A stretch of 59,179 bases of DNA from an uncultured Lachnospiraceae bacterium (GTDB lineage: Bacteria; Bacillota; Clostridia; Lachnospirales; Lachnospiraceae): positions 1 through 59,179 of the forward strand of contig CAMNCH010000002.1 in NCBI GenBank assembly GCA_946534145.1. Direction: 5' to 3'. Under the pieces are notes generated by a model that was not told the origin of the DNA, searched no databases, and saw only the letters and a list, made by a program, of their open reading frames with translations. Shown one piece after another: positions 18,412-27,348 of the stretch. Each line of letters begins with the position of its first letter. The stretch's first letter is position 1. Position numbers and translations under genes: made by a program.

Positions 18412-20787
18412 ATGGACACAGAAAAAATACTGGAGGACAGGACAAAAAGATATTACTACCGGATGGATAAGGATCTGTTTAACATCCTTACCGGAATCCT
18501 GGCCGGCTTAAGCCTTTACGCCGGTATTTTTTACTATGCAGTTTTTAAGGTCAGGGAAATTCATGTTTTTGCCATACTTGCCGTATGCTTTTTCCTGTGC
18601 GGATTCCTGCATTTTCTTAACAAAAGAAACGTAAGCTTAAGAGCACTGACCATATTTATAGTGCTGTTTGTTGAGATGGTTCTTATGCCTATTTTCATGA
18701 GGTACGGCGCTCAGAACAACAGCAGTACGCCTATATGGTATGCAGGAAGTATTATCGGATTTATTCTGATACTTGAAATTAAAGATATCTGGTGGGTATT
18801 TATAATAGCGCTCTATTGGAATACCTATCTTTATTTCAAAAATTATATCTGGAACGGATATGAGCCTGTTATTCCTAACCGTTTCAATTACTATTTCGGG
18901 TATGCCTTTGCTTTTGTTTCTCTTGCTTTTGCCTTAAGTTATGTGCTTATAAGGCTTGAAAAGAATATCGCAAAAGTAGAAGAAGAAATTGATAAAAGCC
19001 GTGAAATAGAGAAAAACGCAGGTCTGGCCAAAGCGAGATTCCTTGCAAACATGTCCCACGAAATCAGAACACCCATGAACTCTATTATTGGTCTTACTGA
19101 ACTTGCATTAAGAGAAGATATGGAGGACAACATCAGAAATGAAGTGGGCATTATCAAGACTGCGGCTTACGATCTTCTTGAAATCATCGACGATGTGTTG
19201 ATGTATTCAAAACTTGATTCCGGCAAAGTCAGACTGGTTTGTGTGGATTTTTGTTTTGACGAAATGTTGAAACAGGTTCTTGACTCCGTAAGTGCCAATG
19301 CGGGAGGTAAGGACTTAAAGGTCAATATAAAGATAGATCATAACATACCCAAGGTTTTGCACGGTGATGATATCAGAATCAAGCAGGTCTTCATGAGACT
19401 TGCGTTTATTTCCCTGTTTCTTACTCAAAACGGAAGACTCATGATTAACATTGGGTGTAAGCGAAACGAAGACGATACGAAGGCTTACTTTGACTGCGCC
19501 ATTCTTGATACGGGTTGCGGACTCAGCGAATACGACCTTGACGCTATTTATGAAGCATACGATACCTATGATTCCAGACAGAATTCCAATTTAAAGGGCA
19601 TAAGCCTTAAGTTTATTATTTGTAAAAAGATATTGGAGCTTATGGGCGGCACTTTGGACGTGCGTTCCATCGAGGGAGTGGGACTTGAATCCACCTTTTC
19701 TTTTGAATGCGACATTACTGACAAGAGCCCCATGATAAGTCCCGTGGAAGGGGATAAAAAGAATGTTTTAATCTATATTAATGACACCAGGGAACTGGAC
19801 AACTGGAAGCTCATAATGGAAGGTTTTAAGATAAGAGCCGATTTTGCGGATTCATATTTTTCTTTCGGCAAAGCGATTCAAAAGAAATATTACAATTACA
19901 TTTTTGTTCCTTCTGAAGTGTATGTTTCCGTAGAAAACGTTCTTTCCACATATAACTGTGAGGATAAGACTTACGTTGTGGCGGGGGCTGACCATTATTA
20001 CGGCGATTATGATAAATGCCGCATTATAAGGCATCCTATCTCCAGCCTTAATGTCGGAGACGTTTTAAACGATAAATGGGTTATTGACGAATATATAAAG
20101 AAAAATGAGGGCGCTGACATCGACATATCCAAGGCGAAAGTGCTCGTGGTTGATGACAATGGTGTCAATTTAAAGGTGGCCGCAGGACTCTTTAACGCAT
20201 ATAACAATAAAATCGATACGGCAAAGAGCGGCGAGGATGCCCTCAATAAGCTAAACGACAACGAATACGACATAGTCTTTATGGATATGGTAATGCCCGG
20301 ACTCAGTGGCGAAGAGACCTTAAAAAAGATGCGTGAGTCCGATAAAAAGGCCACAAAAGAAGTTCCTGTAATTGCGCTTACCGCCAATGTAGGCGGCAAT
20401 ATCCGTGAAGAAATAATGGATAAGGGATTCCAGGAATATATAGCAAAACCGATTAAACAAAGATATCTGTCTACCGTATTGCTTGAATTCCTGCCTCCGG
20501 AACTCATCAAAAATAAGGTCAAAGATAAAACTGCCGAAAAAGCCGTTATATCCAGGGATACTGACAAGTCCAAAGAAAACAGCGGCCGCCTCAAGCAGGA
20601 CAAAGACGTTGCTGCGTTCGTCAAAGCAGTAAAAGAAATGGACCTTACAGCCCTTAAAGATGCTTTGGACAATCTCTCCAAAAAGAATTTCGATTCAGCT
20701 TCCGATGCAAAGTTAAAAGAAGCTACAGAAGCCTTTTCAGAATATGATTTTAAGCGTCTAAAGGGTATTTGCGACGGTTTGTTTTAA
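18412..20787 (+). CDS. Hybrid histidine kinase-like protein with degenerate HATPase domain
   Basis: RFLANMSHEIRTPMNSIIG and a complete C-terminal REC (VVDDNG, FMDMVMPG, LTAN, AKP), but N-box and G2-box residues are lost. Gap of 2 nt to the previous CDS. Confidence 0.88.
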   Translation: MDTEKILEDRTKRYYYRMDKDLFNILTGILAGLSLYAGIFYYAVFKVREIHVFAILAVCFFLCGFLHFLNKRNVSLRALTIFIVLFVEMVLMPIFMRYGAQNNSSTPIWYAGSIIGFILILEIKDIWWVFIIALYWNTYLYFKNYIWNGYEPVIPNRFNYYFGYAFAFVSLAFALSYVLIRLEKNIAKVEEEIDKSREIEKNAGLAKARFLANMSHEIRTPMNSIIGLTELALREDMEDNIRNEVGIIKTAAYDLLEIIDDVLMYSKLDSGKVRLVCVDFCFDEMLKQVLDSVSANAGGKDLKVNIKIDHNIPKVLHGDDIRIKQVFMRLAFISLFLTQNGRLMINIGCKRNEDDTKAYFDCAILDTGCGLSEYDLDAIYEAYDTYDSRQNSNLKGISLKFIICKKILELMGGTLDVRSIEGVGLESTFSFECDITDKSPMISPVEGDKKNVLIYINDTRELDNWKLIMEGFKIRADFADSYFSFGKAIQKKYYNYIFVPSEVYVSVENVLSTYNCEDKTYVVAGADHYYGDYDKCRIIRHPISSLNVGDVLNDKWVIDEYIKKNEGADIDISKAKVLVVDDNGVNLKVAAGLFNAYNNKIDTAKSGEDALNKLNDNEYDIVFMDMVMPGLSGEETLKKMRESDKKATKEVPVIALTANVGGNIREEIMDKGFQEYIAKPIKQRYLSTVLLEFLPPELIKNKVKDKTAEKAVISRDTDKSKENSGRLKQDKDVAAFVKAVKEMDLTALKDALDNLSKKNFDSASDAKLKEATEAFSEYDFKRLKGICDGLF

Positions 20788-20792
20788 TTTTG

Positions 20793-20821
20793 TTGACATT
20801 TGAAAATCTATTTGTTAGTAT
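20793..20821 (+). promoter_or_regulatory. Sigma-70-type promoter of the T-box/tyrS transcript
   Basis: TTGACA-N17-TAGTAT. Confidence 0.65.
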
Positions 20822-20827
20822 TGTTTT

Positions 20828-21105
20828 TACAAAAAGCTGAGAAAAGAAGAAGTACCTATAAAGAGTTCTTACAGAAAGATGCCGGCTGATGAGAGGCTTA
20901 AGACAAATCTTTACGGGGAATACATCTTGGAGCTGCGCACCGAAGCCGAAAGGATAGGCTGCGACGGATTTACCGCACGTTACAGCGGGATGAGTATCGC
21001 GAGAGCCGTACTCACTGAGGCAGTCTGTGTGAGCAGGCTGTGAATAAGGGTGGTAACACGAGATTTTATCCCGTCCCTGTTAACTCAGAGGCGGGATTTT
21101 TTTAT
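20828..21105 (+). promoter_or_regulatory. T-box leader (tRNA-Tyr-sensing) upstream of tyrS
   Basis: T-box element AGGGTGGTAACACG at 21047-21060 (bulge TGGT fits an A-CCA tRNA 3' end), candidate specifier TAC at 20921-20923 in GAATACATCTTGGAGCTG, then an intrinsic terminator before tyrS. Secondary structure not computed. Confidence 0.88.
21068..21105 (+). terminator. T-box regulated intrinsic terminator
   Basis: ATCCCGTCCCT...AGAGGCGGGATTTTTTT. Confidence 0.8.
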
Positions 21106-21141
21106 ACTCCCGTCAATACACTTTGGATAAGGAGAAGAAAA

Positions 21142-22365
21142 ATGCAGATTTACGAAGAATTGCAGAGAAGAGGACTCATCGCACAGGTAACGGATGAGGA
21201 ACAGGTAAGAGAACTTGTAAATGCGGGTAAAGCTACCTTCTACATCGGATTTGACTGTACCGCAGACAGCCTTACCGCAGGCCATTTTATGGCACTTACA
21301 CTTATGAAGAGACTTCAGATGGCAGGAAACCGTCCCATCGCTTTAATCGGCGGCGGCACCACCATGATCGGTGACCCTTCGGGACGTTCCGACATGAGAA
21401 AGATGCTTACCAGAGAAGACATCGATCACAACGCAGAATGCTTTAAGCGTCAGATGGAAAGATTCATTGATTTCGGTGAAGGCAAAGCAATGCTTGTCAA
21501 CAACGCAGACTGGCTTATGAATCTTAATTACATTGAACTTTTAAGAGAAGTGGGCGCATGTTTCTCCGTTAACAACATGCTGAGAGCCGAGTGCTACAAG
21601 CAGCGTATGGAGAAGGGCTTAAGCTTCCTTGAGTTTAACTACATGATTATGCAGTCCTACGACTTCTATCACATGTTCAAGGAATACAACTGTAACCTTG
21701 AATTTGGCGGAGACGACCAGTGGAGCAACATGCTCGGCGGTACCGAACTTATTCGTAAGAAACTGGGTAAAGACGCCCATGCCATGACCATTACCCTTCT
21801 TACCGACTCTCAGGGCAAAAAAATGGGTAAGACCGCAGGTAACGCAGTATGGCTTGATGCCAACAAAACCTCACCTTACGAATTCTTCCAGTATTGGAGA
21901 AACGTGGGCGACGATGATGTTATTAAGTGCTTAAAGATGCTCACTTTCCTTCCCATTGAAGAGATTGAAGCAATGGAGAAGTGGGAAGGCTCCGAACTTA
22001 ACAAGGCCAAAGAAATCCTTGGTTTCGAACTTACCAAGCTTGTACACGGCGAAGAAGAAGCCACAAAGGCCCTTGAAGCAGCAAGAGGAGTATTTGGCGG
22101 TACTTCCACAGAGAACATGCCTACCACAGAAGTTTCCGAGGCAGATTTATTTAACGGAACAATCGATGCTATCGCAATTCTTGTTAAAGCCGGTCTGGTT
22201 GCCACCAGAAGCGAAGGCAGACGTGCCATCGAACAGGGCGGCGTAACCGTTAATGACGAGAAGATTACAGACATTAAGAAGGCATACACTCTTGATGAAA
22301 TCGCAGCTTCTGATTTCGTTATCAGAAGAGGTAAGAAAAATTTTAGAAAAATTGTTGTAAAATAG
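21142..22365 (+). CDS. tyrS: Tyrosyl-tRNA synthetase
   Basis: YIGFDCTADSLTAGH, LIGGGTTMIGDPSGRSDMRKML, FGGDDQWSN, KMGKT motifs; C-terminal S4-like domain; GGAGAA RBS before ATG 21142. Confidence 0.97.
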   Translation: MQIYEELQRRGLIAQVTDEEQVRELVNAGKATFYIGFDCTADSLTAGHFMALTLMKRLQMAGNRPIALIGGGTTMIGDPSGRSDMRKMLTREDIDHNAECFKRQMERFIDFGEGKAMLVNNADWLMNLNYIELLREVGACFSVNNMLRAECYKQRMEKGLSFLEFNYMIMQSYDFYHMFKEYNCNLEFGGDDQWSNMLGGTELIRKKLGKDAHAMTITLLTDSQGKKMGKTAGNAVWLDANKTSPYEFFQYWRNVGDDDVIKCLKMLTFLPIEEIEAMEKWEGSELNKAKEILGFELTKLVHGEEEATKALEAARGVFGGTSTENMPTTEVSEADLFNGTIDAIAILVKAGLVATRSEGRRAIEQGGVTVNDEKITDIKKAYTLDEIAASDFVIRRGKKNFRKIVVK

Positions 22366-22399
22366 TGTTATAATACATTTACAGCGTGCGTTTGGAATT

Positions 22400-22435
22400 A
22401 AGCCGAGCAGATTGACGTCTGCCCGGCTTTCTTTT
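22400..22435 (+). terminator. Intrinsic terminator between tyrS and cdd
   Basis: AAGCCGAGCAGA-ttgacg-TCTGCCCGGCTTTCTTTT. Confidence 0.8.
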
Positions 22436-22459
22436 GAACGAATTTCTCGGAGGTAAAAT

Positions 22460-22873
22460 ATGACAGACAGAGAACTTATTCATGAGGCTATTGAAGCCAG
22501 AAAAATGTCTTATTGTCCTTATTCCGAATTTGCCGTAGGAGCTGCTATCTTGGCTAAAAGCGGCAAGGTCTACAGAGGATGCAACATTGAGAATGCGGGT
22601 TACAATCCTACCAATTGTGCCGAAAGAACGGCCATCTTTAAAGCGGTGAGCGAAGGGGACACCGATTTTGTCAAGATTGCCATAATCGGCGGCAATATCA
22701 ACACATCCATTAATTCATATGCATATCCCTGCGGTCCCTGCAGACAGGTTATGCGTGAATTCTGCGATCCGGATTCCTTCAGAATCATTGTTGCAGTTTC
22801 CGAAGACAAGTACGAAGAATACTTTTTAAAGGAGCTGCTGCCTAAGAGTTTTGGGCCCGAATATCTTCAATGA
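22460..22873 (+). CDS. cdd: Cytidine deaminase
   Basis: CPYSEFAVGAAIL, GCNIENAGYNPTNCAERTAIFKAVSEG, YPCGPCRQVMREF zinc motifs. Confidence 0.95.
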   Translation: MTDRELIHEAIEARKMSYCPYSEFAVGAAILAKSGKVYRGCNIENAGYNPTNCAERTAIFKAVSEGDTDFVKIAIIGGNINTSINSYAYPCGPCRQVMREFCDPDSFRIIVAVSEDKYEEYFLKELLPKSFGPEYLQ

Positions 22874-24549
22874 AAACTTATTTAATTGTTGCGGCCGCAA
22901 TAATCGGTCTTTTACTGCTTATTTTTATGTATGAGTCGTTTGAGCAAAAGAAACGACTTAAACGGCTTATTCTTAAAGCCAAAGCATCTTACGGTAAACT
23001 TAACGACAAGTTTCTTTCTCCCGATGAAATGGATAGTGTTAAAAAGTTTTTTTATCGCTATCAGACGGAAGAATCCGTTGACGATATAACGTCTTCGGAT
23101 CTTGAAATCGATGAAATCTTTAACCGTTTCAATACCGCACTCAGCGCACCGGGAAGAGATTACTTTTATCGTATGCTGCGCACTCCCGAGTACGATAAGT
23201 CTCAGCTTGAGGAACTTAACCAAAAGGTCGAGGTTTTGCGTAATAATGAAACTATTCGCGATGAGATGAGGAGTATTTTTCTCGTTATTTCCAAAATGAA
23301 CGGTGTCAATTTCTTTGAATGCATCGACTATTTTGAGACAATTCCCGAGAAAAGCATTTTATCGGAGTTGCTGCCGGCTATTTTTATGGCTGTGTCTGTG
23401 GGTACTATTTTTATTAATTCGGGACTCGGTATTTTCTTTCTTATTGCCACTCTCGGATATAATGTTTACTCATATTACAAGAGCAGAGGCGTGGTGGAAT
23501 CCTATATTGTTTGCTTTTCCTATATAGCCAAGCTTCTTAAAAGTGCTTCAAAGCTTTCTGATATAAAGGTTACGGAACTTTCCGAGGAGTTTAATAAGCT
23601 GGACGAACTTACAAAGAGTCTTAAACCTTTAATCAAACGTGTGGGACTTGTGGTAGGCAACAGCAACAGTACAGGAGCCGGAAGTCCGCTTGATATTTTG
23701 GCAGACTACACGAAGATGTTTTTCCACACGGATATTATTGCGTTTTACAAAATGTTACAGATTTTCAAAGCGCAAAAAGAAAACGTTGAGGAAATCTACA
23801 TACTTACGGGCAAAATTGAGTCATACCTTGTAATCGCTTCATTAAGAGAGGCTTTACCCGATTTCTGTACTCCGGGTATTTCAGAGGGTATAGTCGGTGA
23901 GAACCTTTATCATCCGCTTATAGAGAACCCTGTCAAGAACAGCATTGCAGCCAAAAGAGGAGTGCTTATTACCGGTTCCAACGCTTCCGGTAAGTCCACA
24001 TTCTTAAAGACCGTTCTTTTGAATATACTTTTTTCAAAAACGATTTATACCTGCATGGCGGATTCTTTTTCTACGGACGATTATGTTATGTTCTCGTCCA
24101 TGTCTTTAAGGGACGATCTGCTTCACAAGGACAGTTATTTCATGGTTGAAATAAAGGCTCTTAAGCGTATTTTTGACTATGCGGAGGCTCATCCCGACAA
24201 AAAGGTATTATGTTTTGTGGACGAAGTGTTAAGGGGTACCAATACCGTTGAGAGAATAGCCGCCTGCACACAGATTTTACGGAAGCTAAACGATATGGGT
24301 ATTCTTACTTTTGCCGCAACCCATGATATCGAGCTTACATCCCTTCTTGACGATATATATGACAATTATCATTTTGATGAAGAGATCAAGGATGATGATG
24401 TGTTGTTCAATTACCTTATCAAACCCGGCAAAGCCACATCCAAAAACGCCATCAGGCTTTTGTCCATAATGGGCTTTTCCGAGGATATTATCGACAGGGC
24501 CAAACTTATGGCTGACGACTTTACTCAAAACGGAGTATGGAGAACATGA
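22870..24549 (+). CDS. MutS domain V family ATPase with predicted TM segments
   Basis: ITGSNASGKSTFLKT Walker A, CFVDEVLRGTNTVERIAA Walker B, FAATHDIELT; hydrophobic N-terminus and a mid-protein hydrophobic hairpin. Confidence 0.85.
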   Translation: MKTYLIVAAAIIGLLLLIFMYESFEQKKRLKRLILKAKASYGKLNDKFLSPDEMDSVKKFFYRYQTEESVDDITSSDLEIDEIFNRFNTALSAPGRDYFYRMLRTPEYDKSQLEELNQKVEVLRNNETIRDEMRSIFLVISKMNGVNFFECIDYFETIPEKSILSELLPAIFMAVSVGTIFINSGLGIFFLIATLGYNVYSYYKSRGVVESYIVCFSYIAKLLKSASKLSDIKVTELSEEFNKLDELTKSLKPLIKRVGLVVGNSNSTGAGSPLDILADYTKMFFHTDIIAFYKMLQIFKAQKENVEEIYILTGKIESYLVIASLREALPDFCTPGISEGIVGENLYHPLIENPVKNSIAAKRGVLITGSNASGKSTFLKTVLLNILFSKTIYTCMADSFSTDDYVMFSSMSLRDDLLHKDSYFMVEIKALKRIFDYAEAHPDKKVLCFVDEVLRGTNTVERIAACTQILRKLNDMGILTFAATHDIELTSLLDDIYDNYHFDEEIKDDDVLFNYLIKPGKATSKNAIRLLSIMGFSEDIIDRAKLMADDFTQNGVWRT

Positions 24550-25028
24550 ATGTAACTATTTATTCGGACGGTTCATCAAGAGGCAATCCGGGACCGGGAG
24601 GTTTTGGAACCGTTTTGCATTATGTGACGCCAAAAGGAGAGCTTGTTAAGCTTGAATTGTCACAAGGATACGTCGAGACTACCAATAACCGCATGGAGCT
24701 TATGGGCGTCATTTCGGGGCTTGAAGCCCTTAATCGGCCCTGCGACGTTAAAGTGGTATCGGACTCCCAGTATGTTATAAAGGCTTTTAACGAACACTGG
24801 ATTGACTCCTGGGTTAAGAGTAACTGGAAAAGAAAATCGGGCCCGGTCCTTAACTCTGATTTGTGGAAGAGATTATTAAAGGCAATGGAGCCCCATAAGG
24901 TTTCTTTTGAATGGATAAAAGGTCATGCCGGCCATCCCGAGAACGTAAGATGTGACGAACTTGCCACGAAGGCTGCGGATGAAGAACCTTCCAAGCTTTT
25001 GATAGATGAAGGTTATGTTTCCGATTAA
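24537..25028 (+). CDS. rnhA: Ribonuclease HI
   Basis: TIYSDGSSRGNPGPGGFGTVL, TTNNRMELMGVISGLEAL, VVSDSQYVIKAF, WIKGHAGHPENVRCDELA. Confidence 0.95.
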   Translation: MENMNVTIYSDGSSRGNPGPGGFGTVLHYVTPKGELVKLELSQGYVETTNNRMELMGVISGLEALNRPCDVKVVSDSQYVIKAFNEHWIDSWVKSNWKRKSGPVLNSDLWKRLLKAMEPHKVSFEWIKGHAGHPENVRCDELATKAADEEPSKLLIDEGYVSD

Positions 25029-25041
25029 TAACTTTATCATG

Positions 25042-25070
25042 TTGACATGAAATATATGGTGGTTTATACT
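25042..25070 (+). promoter_or_regulatory. Strong sigma-70-type promoter of nrdD
   Basis: TTGACA (25042-25047)-N17-TATACT (25065-25070). Confidence 0.78.
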
Positions 25071-25093
25071 TTAAGAGACACAAGATATTGTGT
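25047..25093 (+). promoter_or_regulatory. Tandem NrdR-box-like sites on the nrdD promoter
   Basis: ACACAAGATATTGTGT at 25078-25093 (15/16 to ACACWATATATWGTGT) and ATGAAATATATGGTGG at 25047-25062 (11/16), start-to-start 31 bp. Confidence 0.75.
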
Positions 25094-25153
25094 CTCTTTT
25101 GTGATTTTTAAAAACAATAATTTTTTAGTTTTTTTCATTTTGGGAGGATTAAA

Positions 25154-27346
25154 ATGGGTAACGGCAATTGGGCATCCGACAAAGATTTAAGCGTCGACTA
25201 CGGCGAAAAGTTTAAGCCCGTGGGTGAAATATTCGTAATCAAAAAGGATGGCAGCAAAGAAGCATTCAATGTTCAAAAGGTAATAAACGCTGTTGCCAAA
25301 AGTGCATACAGAGCTCTTACCAAGTTCACTCCGGAAGAGAATGAAAAAATATGCAGATTCGTGATAAATCGGGTTGATGAGATGAACACCAACGAGATAC
25401 CGATTCCCGTAATGCATAATATTGTTGAGAGCGCTCTAGAAGAAGTTAAGCCTATTGTAGCCAAAAGCTACAGAGACTATCGTAACTACAAACAGGACTT
25501 TGTACGCATGCTTGATGACGTATACAAGAAATCCCAGTCCATCATGTATGTAGGTGACAAAGAAAACGCCAACACCGACTCGGCACTTGTTTCCACCAAG
25601 AGAAGCCTTATATTTAACCAGCTTAACAAGGAACTTTATCAGAAGTTCTTTATGACCACCGAAGAGATTCAGGCTTGCAGGGACGGTTATATTTACGTTC
25701 ATGATATGTCTGCCAGACGTGATACCATGAATTGCTGTCTTTTTGACGTTGAGAGCGTATTAAGAGGCGGCTTTGAAATGGGTAACATCTGGTACAACGA
25801 GCCCAAGTCCCTTGATGTTGCTTTTGACGTAATCGGTGACATCGTACTCAGCGCTGCCAGCCAGCAGTACGGCGGATTTACCGTTCCCAGCGTTGACCTT
25901 ATCTTAGAGCCTTACGCTCAGAAATCATATGATAAATATATAGAGAAATACAGAAGACTCGGAATTGACGATCAGAGAGCGGAATCTGAAGCTTTGGCTG
26001 ACGTAACAAGAGAGTTCGAACAGGGCTTCCAGGGATGGGAGTACAAGTTTAATACGGTTGCTTCCTCAAGAGGCGATTATCCTTTCATTACAGTTACGGC
26101 AGGAACAGGTACCGGAAGATTTGCGAAGCTTGCTACCATTTCCATGCTTAATGTCCGTCGTCGCGGTCAGGGTAAGCCTGAGTGCAAGAAACCCGTATTA
26201 TTCCCTAAGATTGTATTCTTATATGACGAGAACCTTCACGGCCCCGGCAAGGAGCTTGAGGATGTATTTGAGGCAGGTGTTAAGTGTTCCGCCAAAACCA
26301 TGTATCCCGACTGGCTTTCTTTGACCGGTAAAGGCTATGTGGCAGGTATTTACAAACAATACGGCAAGATTATATCCCCCATGGGCTGCAGAGCTTTCTT
26401 AAGCCCCTGGTATGAAAGGGGTGGTATGCATCCCGCAGATGACAAAGATGTGCCTGTATTCGTAGGACGTTTCAATATCGGTGCGGTATCCCTTCATCTT
26501 CCCATGATTCTTGCCAAATCCAGAAAAGAATCAAGAGATTTCTATGAAGTGCTTGATTACTATTTGAACCTTATCAGACAGCTTCATATCCGTACCTATG
26601 CATATCTTGGGGAGATGCGTGCATCCACCAACCCCTTGGCATATTGCGAAGGCGGATTTTTGGGCGGACATCTTAAACTTACCGACAAGATTAAGCCTTT
26701 GCTTAAGTCTGCAACGGCAAGCTTTGGTATTACTGCGCTTAACGAGCTTCAGGAGCTTTATAACGGCAAGTCTTTAGTTGAGGACGGAGCCTTTGCTGTG
26801 GAAGTTCTTGAATATATCAATAAAAAGATCGGAGAGTTCAAAGAAGAAGACGGCAATCTATATGCAATCTACGGAACTCCCGCCGAGAGCCTTTGCGGAC
26901 TTCAGGTTCAGCAGTTCAGAAAGAAATACGGCATTATCGAAGGCGTAAGCGACAGAGAATACGTATCCAATTCTTTCCATTGCCATGTTACCGAGGATAT
27001 TACACCTATTCAGAAGCAGGATCTTGAGAACCGCTTCTGGGATTTGTCAAACGGCGGCAAGATTCAGTATGTTAAGTATCCCATCGATTACAATATCGAT
27101 GCGGTCAAGACCCTCATCAGAAGAGCCATGGATATGGGCTTTTATGAAGGCGTTAACCTTTCTTTGGCATACTGCGATGACTGCGGACATCAGGAACTGG
27201 AGATGGATGTATGCCCCAAGTGCGGAAGCCGTAACCTTACCAAGATTGACCGTATGAACGGTTATCTGTCCTATTCGAGAGTACACGGAGACACCAGACT
27301 TAACGACGCCAAAATGGCCGAAATCGCCGAAAGGAAGTCTATGTAA
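25154..27346 (+). CDS. nrdD: Anaerobic ribonucleoside-triphosphate reductase (class III)
   Basis: N-terminal ATP-cone, NCCLFD, CGDDCGHQ-type C-terminal Zn cysteines (CDDCG...CPKCGS), RMNGYLS glycyl-radical region. Confidence 0.95.
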   Translation: MGNGNWASDKDLSVDYGEKFKPVGEIFVIKKDGSKEAFNVQKVINAVAKSAYRALTKFTPEENEKICRFVINRVDEMNTNEIPIPVMHNIVESALEEVKPIVAKSYRDYRNYKQDFVRMLDDVYKKSQSIMYVGDKENANTDSALVSTKRSLIFNQLNKELYQKFFMTTEEIQACRDGYIYVHDMSARRDTMNCCLFDVESVLRGGFEMGNIWYNEPKSLDVAFDVIGDIVLSAASQQYGGFTVPSVDLILEPYAQKSYDKYIEKYRRLGIDDQRAESEALADVTREFEQGFQGWEYKFNTVASSRGDYPFITVTAGTGTGRFAKLATISMLNVRRRGQGKPECKKPVLFPKIVFLYDENLHGPGKELEDVFEAGVKCSAKTMYPDWLSLTGKGYVAGIYKQYGKIISPMGCRAFLSPWYERGGMHPADDKDVPVFVGRFNIGAVSLHLPMILAKSRKESRDFYEVLDYYLNLIRQLHIRTYAYLGEMRASTNPLAYCEGGFLGGHLKLTDKIKPLLKSATASFGITALNELQELYNGKSLVEDGAFAVEVLEYINKKIGEFKEEDGNLYAIYGTPAESLCGLQVQQFRKKYGIIEGVSDREYVSNSFHCHVTEDITPIQKQDLENRFWDLSNGGKIQYVKYPIDYNIDAVKTLIRRAMDMGFYEGVNLSLAYCDDCGHQELEMDVCPKCGSRNLTKIDRMNGYLSYSRVHGDTRLNDAKMAEIAERKSM

Positions 27347-27348
27347 AT

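Noticed and set aside
20007-20681. 224-aa minus-strand Ser/Leu-rich ORF
   Set aside because: Lies opposite the hybrid kinase receiver region; composition typical of antisense artefacts.
21040-21141. N-terminal extension of the tyrS ORF (MNKGGNTRFYPVPVNSEAG...)
   Set aside because: This stretch is the T-box antiterminator/terminator RNA; the real tyrS start is ATG 21142 after GGAGAA.
25072-25099. Intrinsic terminator of rnhA (AAGAGACACAA...TTGTGTCTCTTTT)
   Set aside because: It lies at the start site of a strong nrdD promoter and its core matches an NrdR box with a partner 31 bp away, so an operator is the better explanation; a dual role is not excluded.
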